Below are positions 24,990 through 33,427 of a stretch of DNA of 64,000 nt, one piece after another. Origin of the DNA: Arthrobacter sp. MYb227 (lineage in GTDB: Bacteria > Actinomycetota > Actinomycetes > Actinomycetales > Micrococcaceae). The notes below the pieces were generated by a model. The model was given only the letters and a program-made list of their open reading frames with translations, ran no database searches and was not told the origin of the DNA. Both the position numbers and the translations under genes were made by a program. The stretch lies in contig NZ_PCPT01000002.1 in assembly GCF_002975435.1 (NCBI RefSeq), positions 496,001-560,000 of the forward strand. The letters are read 5' to 3'. Every line of letters begins with the position of its first letter. Position 1 is the first letter of the stretch.

Positions 24990-26444
24990 ATGAGCAATGC
25001 TGCCGTGGATAAAAATAAGAAAACGCGTAGGTCCGGAAACGGGGTCAAATCCGCCGCGTCGGAACGGGAAGCTGCGGAAACACGTCGTGCCGTCAGCAAC
25101 ATTCTCAAGGGCTCTGCAGGCAACCTTGTTGAATGGTTTGACCTCTACGTCTACACGGTATTTGCCGCGTACTTCCAGTCACACTTCTTCAACGCCACCA
25201 ATGAATTGCAGGCGGGCCTTGAAGCCATGGCGGTCTTCGCCACCTCATTCCTGATGCGTCCGGTAGGCGCCTGGTTCTTCGGTCGTTACGCCGACCGACA
25301 CGGCCGCAAGGCCGCGCTGACGTTGTCGGTCACACTGATGAGCGCCGGCTCATTCGCCATCGCAATCTTGCCGACCCAGGAAGCCATCGGCATGTGGGCC
25401 ATGATCCTGCTAGTCTTCGTGCGCCTGTTGCAAGGCTTCTCGGTAGGTGGCGAATATGGAACCAGTGCCACCTATATGTCCGAGGCCGCGACCTCCAAGC
25501 GTCGTGGATTCTTCTCCTCATTCCAGTACGTGACACTGATCGGTGGTCAGATGTTGGCCCTGCTGGTCCTGGTCATCCTGCAAAACACCATGAGCCACGA
25601 ATCCCTTGTCGAGTGGGGATGGCGGATCCCGTTCGCCATCGGTGGTGTCGCGGCGCTCGTGGTCCTCTGGTTGCGACGCTCCATGGAAGAAACGGTTTCC
25701 GCCGAGCAGGTTGCTGCGGCAAATAAGCCTGGTGTTGCCGGCGAAGCGCAGCCTGGCACGATGAAGCTGCTCTTCACCCAGTACTGGAAGCCGCTGCTGA
25801 TTTGCATTGGTGTCACCTTGGGCGGCACCGTGGCCTTCTACACCTACACCAACTTCATCTTGAAGTTCATGAACGATACCTCAGGTATTCCCAAGACCCA
25901 AACCTCGCTGATCAACTTCTGGGCACTGTTTATCTTCATGCTGCTACAGCCCGTTTATGGCATGATTTCGGATAAGATCGGCCGCAAGCCGCTGTTGCTC
26001 TGGTTCGGCATCACCGGCGTCCTCTTTACCTGGCCGTTGCTCTCGCTACTCGCCGGTACCCAGAACCCCATTTTTGCCTTCCTGCTGATGATGGGCGGAC
26101 TGATCATTGTCGGTGGTTACACCTCTATCAACGCGCTGGTGAAAGCGGAACTATTCCCCGCCTCTATCCGTGCCCTCGGTGTTGGTCTTGGCTACGCGAT
26201 TGCCAACTCACTCTTCGGTGGCACCGTCCCATTGATCGGCGCCGCCTTCCAGAAGGCCGACCGCATTGACCTGTTCTTCACTTACGTCACCGTGGCAATT
26301 GCCATCTCCCTGCTGGTCTACATCTTTGCGCTGAAGAACAAGAAGACCACGCACCTTGATACCGAGCAGGGTCACGCGTGGAAGGGCAAGAATTCGGAGG
26401 CGGAGGACCAGGGCGACGACAAGAAGGATCTCATCGACGCCTAG
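24990..26444 (+). CDS. MHS-family MFS symporter (KgtP/citrate-type)
   Basis: From ATG 24990 (AGGAGG at 24977-24982) the 484-residue transporter begins with a basic tail, then GNLVEWFDLYVYTVFA, the MHS helix 1 motif, FGRYADRHGRKAAL (motif A) and GFSVGGEYGTSATYMSE. Twelve helices are predicted. MHS members carry 2-oxoglutarate, citrate, proline or shikimate with protons. The C-terminus is a charged tail. It diverges from the regulator-kinase-TAXI operon, which fits control by the sensed carboxylate. Confidence 0.92.
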   Translation: MSNAAVDKNKKTRRSGNGVKSAASEREAAETRRAVSNILKGSAGNLVEWFDLYVYTVFAAYFQSHFFNATNELQAGLEAMAVFATSFLMRPVGAWFFGRYADRHGRKAALTLSVTLMSAGSFAIAILPTQEAIGMWAMILLVFVRLLQGFSVGGEYGTSATYMSEAATSKRRGFFSSFQYVTLIGGQMLALLVLVILQNTMSHESLVEWGWRIPFAIGGVAALVVLWLRRSMEETVSAEQVAAANKPGVAGEAQPGTMKLLFTQYWKPLLICIGVTLGGTVAFYTYTNFILKFMNDTSGIPKTQTSLINFWALFIFMLLQPVYGMISDKIGRKPLLLWFGITGVLFTWPLLSLLAGTQNPIFAFLLMMGGLIIVGGYTSINALVKAELFPASIRALGVGLGYAIANSLFGGTVPLIGAAFQKADRIDLFFTYVTVAIAISLLVYIFALKNKKTTHLDTEQGHAWKGKNSEAEDQGDDKKDLIDA

Positions 26445-26473
26445 TTTCCCTTGGCCGGGGTAGTTCCCGCATG

Positions 26474-26524
26474 AAAATCCACTCGCATACACGCGTCCCA
26501 ACCGCGCGTGCGAGTGGATTTTTT
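26474..26524 (+). terminator. Intrinsic terminator after the MHS gene
   Basis: AAAATCCACTCGCA at 26474-26487 pairs perfectly with 26509-26522, and six Ts end the second arm (26519-26524). The gene stops at 26444. Confidence 0.88.
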
Positions 26525-26592
26525 GTGCCAGTGGTGACCCGAAATCTAACGCCGGGCGACTGAATCCATGCAAGGAATTCATAAATAAGCTC

Positions 26593-26626
26593 TTGCTTAT
26601 ATAAGTCAAAGTTGTAGTATGTCCTT
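26593..26626 (+). promoter_or_regulatory. Promoter and palindromic operator of the second ArsR gene
   Basis: TTGCTTATATAAGTCAA at 26593-26609 is an almost perfect palindrome around CTTATATAAG. Its left end, TTGCTT, can be a -35 element; TAGTAT (26615-26620) would be the -10, 16 bases away, placing the start of transcription at the GTG at 26627. This suggests a leaderless, self-repressed gene. Confidence 0.55.
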
Positions 26627-26998
26627 GTGCATGCATTTGAAGTCCTCAGCGACCCGACGCGACGCCGCATCCTCGAGCTACTGGCCGACGGTGAACTGAG
26701 TTCCGGGGCCATTACCGGATCCATCCGGGAAGAGTTCGGAATCTCGCAACCGGCTGTTTCCCAACACCTGCGGGTGTTGCGAGACAGTGGGTTCGCCTCC
26801 GTCAGGGCAGCGGGAACCCGACGGCTATACGCAGTTGCTTCCGGGCCGCTACGCGACATCGATGCGTGGCTCGCGGACTTCAGGCACTTCTGGGACCAGC
26901 CATTGGACGCGCTGGAAACCGAAATTGCCCGTGGAAAACGAAAACGGCGACTGGTCGCTTTAGCTATCAATGACCCAACGACCTCTCTTAAGGAGTAG
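26627..26998 (+). CDS. ArsR-family repressor (SdpR-like)
   Basis: The 123-residue protein (GTG start) has the ArsR winged helix: FEVLSDPTRRRILELLADGELSSGAI, then REEFGISQPAVSQHLRVLRDSG (recognition helix) and the wing VRAAGTRRLYAV. It lacks metal-binding Cys motifs. The C-terminal helices include WLADFRHFWDQPLDALETEIAR, typical of the ArsR group paired with AHSA1 proteins. The AHSA1-like gene follows after two bases. A near-palindrome overlaps its promoter. Confidence 0.9.
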   Translation: MHAFEVLSDPTRRRILELLADGELSSGAITGSIREEFGISQPAVSQHLRVLRDSGFASVRAAGTRRLYAVASGPLRDIDAWLADFRHFWDQPLDALETEIARGKRKRRLVALAINDPTTSLKE

Positions 26999-27000
26999 CA

Positions 27001-27639
27001 ATGATCGACATCGCACATCAGATCGGAGCCATCGACCGGTCGGTTTCCTTCCGGAGCATGGAAGACGGCAGTGAAACAGTGTCGGTGCTGGCGCGCCGCA
27101 GGTACAAGTCAGATCCGGAAGACTTATGGGATGCATTGACTAATCCCGAACGCATCCCGCGCTGGTTCCTTCCAATCAGCGGAGAACTCCGGGAAGGCGG
27201 TACCTTCCAACTGGAGGGCAATGCCGGCGGCCGAATTCTGGAATGCTTGCCACCGTCCCGGCTCAAGGTCACTTTCGGGGGAGACTCAAGCCTCGTCGAG
27301 CTACGCCTGACCGCCGGAGCATCCGGGACAACATCCCTAGAGTTGGAGCACACGGTTCCGCTGGCCATGGCGCAAAGCGGTGCCGGGGCACTGTGGGTAG
27401 GTCCGGGCTGGGACGGGATGTTCTTGGCCCTGGGATTGTTTGTGGACGGCATCGTGTCCGAGGATCCTGCGGCCGCAGCGCTTTCACCCGAAGCGCTGGC
27501 CTTTTCCGAACGCTCGGTTCGGGTCTGGGCCGAGACGGTGCGGGAATCGGGCACTGCCACGCCCGAACAACTCGCCGAGGCATTGGCCATATCCCTGGCC
27601 CAGTTTGCGCCCGGAACCTCGGACCCTGCCGCTTCCTAG
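27001..27639 (+). CDS. SRPBCC (AHSA1-like) domain protein
   Basis: The 212-residue protein has VSVLARRRYKSDPEDLWDALTNPERIPRWFLPISGELREGGTF in shortened form: the AHSA1 helix-strand start, a W and GG turn, and then VELRLTAGASGTTSLELEHT. GWDGMFLALGLFVDG forms the long C-terminal helix. A further 50 Ala/Glu-rich residues make it longer than the 12.6-kb paralogue. The ligand is unknown. The ArsR gene precedes it by two bases, with AAGGAG just before the ATG. Confidence 0.85.
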   Translation: MIDIAHQIGAIDRSVSFRSMEDGSETVSVLARRRYKSDPEDLWDALTNPERIPRWFLPISGELREGGTFQLEGNAGGRILECLPPSRLKVTFGGDSSLVELRLTAGASGTTSLELEHTVPLAMAQSGAGALWVGPGWDGMFLALGLFVDGIVSEDPAAAALSPEALAFSERSVRVWAETVRESGTATPEQLAEALAISLAQFAPGTSDPAAS

Positions 27640-27792
27640 CGGTTGCGTACCGGTGGTCACCATCGTACTCAGGACGCCGCGGTACACGATGTCTCCCAGA
27701 GGTCGCGAGCCTGACGCGCTCTAGGGCATGTAAAAAGCGTGTCTCGATTGGCGATCGCGCGGAAGCGGAATCAAAAATCGCCGTGCCGAGAG

Positions 27793-28632
27793 CTAGCCGT
27801 TGAAGGTTCCCGGGAACGGGCCGGTGCGTCCATCGCGATCCAGCGCATCGAGAGTTGCAATCTCGGGATTCGTCAACTCAAAACCGAATACATCCAAGTT
27901 CGCGGCAATCCGTGAGCGAGTGACCGACTTGGGGATCACCACATTGCCGCGCTGTAGGTGCCAGCGCAGTACCACCTGTGCGGCACTGACCCCATGAGTC
28001 GCGGCGGCCGCCGCTACCGCTGGATCGTTGAGCACGGCACCCTGGGCCAGCGGGCTCCAAGCCTCTGTGACGATACCATTGGCGCGGTTCGCAGCAGCTG
28101 TCTCGCGATTTTGCAGGAAGGGGTGCAGCTCTATCTGGTTGACGGCCGGAACCGTGCCACCTAGCTCAACCACGTGTTGGAGCTGTCCGGGCAGGAAATT
28201 GGAGACCCCGATGGACCGGGTGAGTCCCTCGGCCCGTAGCTCTTCTAACGTTTGCCAGGATTCGAGGTAGGCCGCGGTATCGGTGCCCGGCCAGTGGATC
28301 AAGTAGAGATCTACATGATCCAAACCCAGTTTTTCAAGGCTTGAGTGCATTGCAGTGCGGGTCGAGTTTTTCCCTAAGTCGCCAAGCCAGAGTTTGGTTG
28401 TGACAAAGAGTTCGGTGCGCTTGAGAGCAGATTCTGTAAGCGCCCGGCCTACACCTGATTCGTTGCCGTAGATAGAGGCCGTGTCTATGCTGCGGTACCC
28501 GGCTTCCAAGGCCGAGGCCACGGCATTGGTTGTCTGCTCACCCGGGACTTGAAAGACGCCAAAGCCCAGTTGCGGCATGGTGTTTCCATCGTTGAGGGTG
28601 ATGTTTGGGATGTTATTTGTTGTGCTTTTCAT
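27793..28632 (-). CDS. Aldo/keto reductase
   Basis: From ATG 28632 the 279-residue enzyme has the AKR5-like layout: MPQLGFGVFQV, the active-site Asp in RSIDTASIYGNE with Tyr, Lys in FVTTKLW and His in YLIHWPGTD. IPKSVTRSRIAANLDVFGFEL is the NADPH-binding site and the tail is short. It reduces aldehydes or ketones, for example 2,5-diketo-gluconate or methylglyoxal. AAGGAA precedes the start. The MFS gene ends 56 bases upstream on the same strand, so both are probably under the MarR regulator at 30043. Confidence 0.92.
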   Translation of the reverse strand: MKSTTNNIPNITLNDGNTMPQLGFGVFQVPGEQTTNAVASALEAGYRSIDTASIYGNESGVGRALTESALKRTELFVTTKLWLGDLGKNSTRTAMHSSLEKLGLDHVDLYLIHWPGTDTAAYLESWQTLEELRAEGLTRSIGVSNFLPGQLQHVVELGGTVPAVNQIELHPFLQNRETAAANRANGIVTEAWSPLAQGAVLNDPAVAAAAATHGVSAAQVVLRWHLQRGNVVIPKSVTRSRIAANLDVFGFELTNPEIATLDALDRDGRTGPFPGTFNG

Positions 28633-28688
28633 GAACAGATTCCTTGAATAGAGACGGATCGGAGACGGGTGAAGTTTGGGTATAGGAT

Positions 28689-29882
28689 TTACCCGATGGT
28701 GGCCGGAACAGGGTCGGAAACCTTTGATTTTGCGTATTCGCCGCCCGGCGCGCGCGTGGCGATAAGCAAGACAGCGAGACCTGCAACCGTGATCCCCGCA
28801 CCAGCCCACAACGGTGAGGTATAGCCAAAGCCTGCGGCGATGGTCAGTCCGCCTACCCACGCTCCGAGCGCGTTGCCTAGGTTGAAGGCGGCAATATTGG
28901 CGCCCGAGGCAAGTGTTGGCGCATGGCTAGCGTGGTTCATGATGCGCATCTGCAGCCCGGGGACGGACGCGAAACCAATGCCGCCCATCAGGAACAACGC
29001 AATAATGGTGGCGATTTGGTTGCCAGCGGTCCATGCGAAGGTAACCAAGACTATGACCAAGGCACCAAGAACGATGATCAGTGTGGCCGCTAGATTACGA
29101 TCGGCAGCGCGACCCCCGAGGATATTGCCAACAAAGAGTCCAATCCCGAAGAGTACAAGTAGCCAAGGAACGGAACTTGCCGCAAAACCGCTGACTCCGG
29201 TGAGTGTGAAAGCAATGTAGGTGAAGGCACCAAACATGCCTCCGTAGCCCAGAATTGTCACGACCATGGAGAGCCAGACCTGAGGATTCCGGAAGATGTT
29301 GAATTCTGCGAAAACACCGCTGCTCGCCGAGCGGGCAAGATTACCCGGAACCAGCAGCTTGATGCCGAAGAAGGCAATGATGCCGATGCCGGTGATAGCC
29401 CAGAAGGTTGAGCGCCACCCGGCAGCCTGACCAAGTAATGTGCCAAAGGGGACGCCGAGTACGTTGGCGATGGTTAGTCCGGCAAACATGAAGGCAATGG
29501 CACCTGCACGCTTGTTCGCCGAGACCAGATCCGCTGCGACTACAGAGCCAATTCCGAAGAAGGCTCCGTGGCACAGCGCAGCAATAATGCGTCCGAGCAT
29601 CACTAATTCATAGCTGGGTCCGGTGGCACTGAGCAGGTTTCCGAGGATGAATAGCAGCATCAGGAAGAGCAGCGATTTTTTGCGGTCCAGCCGACTAAGG
29701 AGTGCGGTGAGGATGATGGCGCCGAGGGCCACTGCTAGTGCATAACCTGAAATGAGGTAGCCGGCAACGGTTTCGGAAACGCCGAAATCTGCGGCAATTT
29801 CGGGCAGTAGGCCCATGATGACAAATTCAGTGAGCCCGATTCCGAAGCCGCCCAGGGCGAGGGCGTAGAGAGCTATGGGCAT
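28689..29882 (-). CDS. MFS transporter (AraJ/DHA1-like)
   Basis: The 397-residue protein has 12 predicted helices, GIGLTEFVIMGLLPEIAADF at the start and LSRLDRKKSLLF at the motif-A position. Helix 5 reads GLTIANVLGVPFGTLLGQ, an antiporter-type motif C. It resembles AraJ/Cml-type DHA1 exporters of sugars, phenicols or other drugs. AAAGG precedes the ATG. It is the first gene of an operon with the aldo/keto reductase, divergent from marR. Confidence 0.9.
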   Translation of the reverse strand: MPIALYALALGGFGIGLTEFVIMGLLPEIAADFGVSETVAGYLISGYALAVALGAIILTALLSRLDRKKSLLFLMLLFILGNLLSATGPSYELVMLGRIIAALCHGAFFGIGSVVAADLVSANKRAGAIAFMFAGLTIANVLGVPFGTLLGQAAGWRSTFWAITGIGIIAFFGIKLLVPGNLARSASSGVFAEFNIFRNPQVWLSMVVTILGYGGMFGAFTYIAFTLTGVSGFAASSVPWLLVLFGIGLFVGNILGGRAADRNLAATLIIVLGALVIVLVTFAWTAGNQIATIIALFLMGGIGFASVPGLQMRIMNHASHAPTLASGANIAAFNLGNALGAWVGGLTIAAGFGYTSPLWAGAGITVAGLAVLLIATRAPGGEYAKSKVSDPVPATIG

Positions 29883-29940
29883 GGTGAACCTTTGACGTGA
29901 GATGAGAGGGAATAGTGGGCGCCTTGAGGACGCTCAACAA

Positions 29941-29985
29941 TTCATTGCGTGTGCAATTACTTGCTGACGCAATGATTGCACACGC
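29941..29985. promoter_or_regulatory. Nested inverted repeats, probable MarR operator
   Basis: GCGTGTGCAAT (29947-29957) is inverted at 29975-29985. Inside it ATTGC-GTGT-GCAAT (29944-29957) and GCAAT-G-ATTGC (29969-29979) are smaller dyads, and CATTGCG/CGCAATG adds a third. All lie between the MFS gene (-) and marR (+). The repeated ATTGC half-sites suggest two or more bound MarR dimers controlling both directions. Confidence 0.75.
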
Positions 29986-30042
29986 GCTATATCAGCGCAA
30001 GGTGTTATGCTTGAGATGTCAAAAATAGGAGGAGTATCACTC

Positions 30043-30486
30043 ATGGGGATCAGGGATGACGCGGTGCAAGTTCGCGCACAAGGTTGGCGTACGCTCGCTG
30101 CGCTGCACAACCTCATTGAGGGAGATCTTGAACGCGCGCTCCAGAGAGAACATGGCCTCTCCGTTGTTGAGTTCACGGTTCTTGATGCACTAGGCAGGCA
30201 GGACGGATGGCACATGCGCATGGCCCAGCTGGCGCGCGCCGCGGCGCTTTCCTCCTCGGCCACCACACGCCTGGTAACCAGACTTGAGGATCGTGCGCTG
30301 CTCACCCGCATCCTGTGCGTGGATGACAGGCGCGGAATTTATACCGAGCTCACGGCTGCCGGAGAAAAGCTCCTCAACGAGGCACATCCAACTCACGATG
30401 CGGTGCTCCAAGAAGCCTTGGAAAATGCTGCAAAGGTTCCCGAACTCAAGGATCTAGTCACCGCGGTGGCACCGGCCAACGCCTAA
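30043..30486 (+). CDS. MarR-family transcriptional regulator
   Basis: From ATG 30043 (GGAGGAG upstream) the 147-residue protein has the MarR fold: GWRTLAALHNLIEGDLERAL, LSVVEFTVLDALG, MRMAQLARAAALSSSATTRLVTRLEDR (recognition helix) and the wing VDDRRGIYTELTAAG. MarR proteins are usually self-repressors released by small aromatic or oxidative ligands. The facing operator region and the MFS/aldo-keto reductase operon are its likely targets. Confidence 0.92.
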   Translation: MGIRDDAVQVRAQGWRTLAALHNLIEGDLERALQREHGLSVVEFTVLDALGRQDGWHMRMAQLARAAALSSSATTRLVTRLEDRALLTRILCVDDRRGIYTELTAAGEKLLNEAHPTHDAVLQEALENAAKVPELKDLVTAVAPANA

Positions 30487-30750
30487 ATGGCGCCCGTAGT
30501 TCATTTTCCGTCTGTCGGTCCGCTCAAATGACCAGTGCGCGGTGCATTCATGACGTTATGTGTATAAAAACGACCAATAGATGACGCCCTAGGGCTGAAA
30601 TTGGTGATCCCTGACGGTGATAAACCGGCAATGGTGACGAACCATGACGAGGTACTTCGCACGGTGAAGCAACGGATGCGCGACGCCCCTGAAAGTTCCT
30701 AGAGTCAACTCATTGATTCGATGTGAACCACCGACAGGAGCCCAGTAACA

Positions 30751-31986
30751 ATGAGCGCAACGACCCTTGAAACCCAGACACTTCCCCGCACCCCATGGAG
30801 TGGGCATCCCGATGAACAAGAACTTGAGCATTGGAAATCGGTGGCTCGTACCGTTGCCGAAGCCCTTGCCAGCGACGCCTTGGAACGCGACAAAGCAAAC
30901 CAAGAGCCCTTCAACGAGGTGGCCCTGCTTCGTGAATCCGGGTTGCTGAACCTACTGATTCCCGCCGAATTCGGTGGCGCAGGTGGCCACTGGGAATCCT
31001 CATTTGAAGCAGTGCGCATTATTGCCTCGGTTGATGGTTCGATTGCACAGCTACTTGCCTACCACTACACAAACCAAGCAAGCATCGCGTACTACGCAAC
31101 TCCGGAGAATCAGCGTGAATGGTTTGTCCGTAGTGCCGCCGAAGGCTGGCTGTGGGGAGATTCGGTGAACCCGGTTGACCCGGATCTCTCGTTCGTTGCC
31201 ACGGGTGATGGCTATGTACTGAACGGACTCAAGCGCTTCTCCACGGGATCCTCGGTGGGCGATGTCATCGTCATCAACGCGGCAGTCACCGGCGGTGAAA
31301 ACGATGGAAAGGTACTCGCCTTCGTCCTTGAACGCTCCCGCGCAGGACTTGAGCTACTTGGCGACTGGGACTTCCTAGGTCAGCGGCTCTCGGCCTCAGG
31401 ATCGGTGAAGTACAGCGAGGTACAAGTAGCACCCGAAGATATTCTTGGTGAGGTCACCGCCGAGCCCATCGTTACGCTACTGACCCCGGGCCTGCAGCTT
31501 GCCTTCGGCAACTTCTACCTCGGTATTGCCGAAGGCGCCTTGGCCAAGGGACGCGAAATCCTGCTAGAACGCAAGAATTCCTGGTTTCTCTCCGAGGCGC
31601 CAACCTACTCCCACGATCCAATTTTCCAGCGTGCCCTTGGCGAATTGAAGGCCCGCACCGCGGCAGTTGGTGCACTTGCCGAAAAGCTGAACCGCCGCTT
31701 CAACACGGTAGTCGGCAAGGCAGGGGAACTAAATGCGCAGCAGCGCGGAGCCTTCGCAGTTGAAATTGCCGAGCTCAAGGTTGTAGCAACCGAAGTTGGG
31801 TTAGAGGTAGCAAACAGAATCTTTGAGGTTACCGGTTCTAGCTCCACCAAGAACGATGTGGGCCTTGACCTGTTCTGGCGCAACGTGCGTACACACTCGC
31901 TGCATGATCCGGTCGATTACAAAAAGATCGAGGTCGGCAAGTACTTCCTGCACGGAACCAACGCACCACTTTCGCTGTACACCTAA
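30751..31986 (+). CDS. Acyl-CoA-dehydrogenase-fold flavin monooxygenase (DszC/SfnB-like)
   Basis: The 411-residue protein has the acyl-CoA dehydrogenase layout: N-terminal helices, LIPAEFGGAGG, GDSVNP with LKRFSTGSSVGDVIV in the beta domain, and a C-terminal helix bundle ending WRNVRTHSLHDPVDYKKIEVG. That last motif is characteristic of DszC (dibenzothiophene monooxygenase) and SfnB, which use reduced FMN and oxygen rather than acyl-CoA. AGGAG is 10 bases before the ATG. A role in scavenging sulfur from organosulfur compounds is inferred. No flavin reductase gene is adjacent. Confidence 0.87.
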   Translation: MSATTLETQTLPRTPWSGHPDEQELEHWKSVARTVAEALASDALERDKANQEPFNEVALLRESGLLNLLIPAEFGGAGGHWESSFEAVRIIASVDGSIAQLLAYHYTNQASIAYYATPENQREWFVRSAAEGWLWGDSVNPVDPDLSFVATGDGYVLNGLKRFSTGSSVGDVIVINAAVTGGENDGKVLAFVLERSRAGLELLGDWDFLGQRLSASGSVKYSEVQVAPEDILGEVTAEPIVTLLTPGLQLAFGNFYLGIAEGALAKGREILLERKNSWFLSEAPTYSHDPIFQRALGELKARTAAVGALAEKLNRRFNTVVGKAGELNAQQRGAFAVEIAELKVVATEVGLEVANRIFEVTGSSSTKNDVGLDLFWRNVRTHSLHDPVDYKKIEVGKYFLHGTNAPLSLYT

Positions 31987-31987
31987 A

Positions 31988-32060
31988 GCTCCACCCCCCA
32001 CATTCGCTACAGCTACATCGGAAGTGCACCTCCTGGTGTAGCGAATCCTGAGATTGGAGC
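31988..32060 (+). promoter_or_regulatory. Intergenic RNA hairpin that can mask a ribosome-binding site
   Basis: An inner stem ATTCGCTACA (32002-32011) pairs with 32037-32046. An outer stem GCTCCA (31988-31993) pairs with TGGAGC (32055-32060), which contains the GGAG ribosome-binding site (32056-32059) of the next gene. CACCTCC at 32027-32033 is a further anti-Shine-Dalgarno-like run. The structure could reduce translation of the second monooxygenase. Folding is inferred from pairing. Confidence 0.55.
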
Positions 32061-32065
32061 GCTTC

Positions 32066-33322
32066 ATGAGCACCACAACGATAGAAAAAACCACCCAAAA
32101 CCGGGTCGCTTACCTTGCGGCACTGCGCACGAAATTCGCACCAATCTTTGCCCGCATTGTTGCCGGTGCCGCGGAACGCGATGCAACCCAGACGCTTGCG
32201 TACGCCGAGATCAATGAGCTTGCGGCCGCGGGATTTGGCGCACTACGAGTCCCCGGTAGCCATGGCGGTGCCGGGCTAAACCTGCCCGAGTTCTTTGAGC
32301 TGCTCACCGAACTGGCAACTGCTGACACCAATATTGCTCAGGCGCTGCGCGGACACTTTGCCTTCGTTGAAGATCGCCTCGTGGCCGTTGCGGATGATCA
32401 GCAAAGCATATGGTTTGAGCGTCTTGCTGCCGGAGAATTGGTGGGCAATGCGTGGACCGAGATCGGCACCGTGGCCCTCGGTGAGGTGAATACCAGAGTG
32501 AGCCCCGATTCTCACGGAGGATTTCGTGTCACGGGAGAAAAATACTACTCAACCGGTAGCATCTTTGCGCACTGGATTGACACCTATGCCCAACGAACCG
32601 ACACCGGCGCACGGGTCATTGCAGTTGTTAATGCCAAACAACCAGAAGTCGTACTGCAAGATGATTGGGATGGGTTTGGGCAGCGAACCACGGGAACCGG
32701 GACCACCACGTTTAGCGGTGCAACGGTGCATGAGGCTCACCTCATCGATTTTGACACCCGGTTCCGCTACCAAACAGCCTTCTACCAGGTGGTACTGCTG
32801 GTGGTGCTGGCCGGAAGCGCACAGGCCGCGGCCAACGATTTTGCCGCAGAACTGAAATCACGCAAACGGACCTTTAGCCATGGCGCAGCCAGTGCGGCCA
32901 ATGAAGACCCACAATTGCTTCAGATTATTGGTGAAGTCTCCGCCTCCGCGTTTGCCGCACAGGCAACGGTCAGGGCAACCGCGGAAGCCTTAGAGTCCGC
33001 CTACAACACGGCCGTGGGGTTGTATACGGGGAAGCACACCACGGAAGAGGATCTAGCAGCAAATGACGCCGCGGAGTTGGCCTCGGCCCAAGGCCAGGTG
33101 GTGCTGACTCCACTGGTGACCAATGCACTCTCAAGGGCCTTTGACGCCTTGGCGGCATCGGCAACCAGCACGGCCAAAAATCTTGATCGGCATTGGCGTA
33201 ATGCGCGCACCGCGGGAAACCACAATCCGTGGGTGTTCAAGGCTCGATTGATCGGTGAGCATGCTGTCCATGGCCGCCATTTGCCGCGTGTCTGGGCGAT
33301 TGGTGCCTCGGACAGTAAATAG
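32066..33322 (+). CDS. Second DszC/SfnB-like flavin monooxygenase
   Basis: From ATG 32066 (GGAG 6 bases upstream) the 418-residue protein shows the same fold as its neighbour: LRVPGSHGGAGLNLPEFFELL, GNAWTEIGTVALGE, VTGEKYYSTGSIFAHWIDTYA, DWDGFGQRTTGTGTT and a C-terminal LDRHWRNARTAGNHNPWVFKARLIG. The WRNARTAGNHNP motif replaces the DszC WRNVRTHSLHDP, as in SfnB and related enzymes. The two proteins are clearly different in sequence, so they are not a recent duplication. They may act in sequence or on related sulfur substrates. Confidence 0.87.
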   Translation: MSTTTIEKTTQNRVAYLAALRTKFAPIFARIVAGAAERDATQTLAYAEINELAAAGFGALRVPGSHGGAGLNLPEFFELLTELATADTNIAQALRGHFAFVEDRLVAVADDQQSIWFERLAAGELVGNAWTEIGTVALGEVNTRVSPDSHGGFRVTGEKYYSTGSIFAHWIDTYAQRTDTGARVIAVVNAKQPEVVLQDDWDGFGQRTTGTGTTTFSGATVHEAHLIDFDTRFRYQTAFYQVVLLVVLAGSAQAAANDFAAELKSRKRTFSHGAASAANEDPQLLQIIGEVSASAFAAQATVRATAEALESAYNTAVGLYTGKHTTEEDLAANDAAELASAQGQVVLTPLVTNALSRAFDALAASATSTAKNLDRHWRNARTAGNHNPWVFKARLIGEHAVHGRHLPRVWAIGASDSK

Positions 33323-33357
33323 TTCCGTGTCTTAGGGCCTTGAAATAGGAATACAGA

Positions 33358-33399
33358 TACCCGCGGTTCTAGGCGCTTTGGCGACTAACACCGCGGGTA
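33358..33399. terminator. Hairpin between convergent genes
   Basis: TACCCGCGGT at 33358-33367 pairs perfectly with 33390-33399 with a 22-base loop. It separates the second monooxygenase (+) from the hypothetical protein gene (-). Confidence 0.65.
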
Positions 33400-33427
33400 C
33401 CTGGATGAATTTCAGCGGCTGCGCGTA

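Noticed and set aside
30590-30702. Short + frame ending VTNHDEVLRTVKQRMRDAP before the first monooxygenase
   Set aside because: It has a plausible peptide but no good start or ribosome-binding site; length under 40 codons and no family match.
30751-33322. The two monooxygenase genes as a tandem duplication
   Set aside because: They share the fold and a C-terminal motif but differ in most residues, so they are old paralogues rather than a recent copy.
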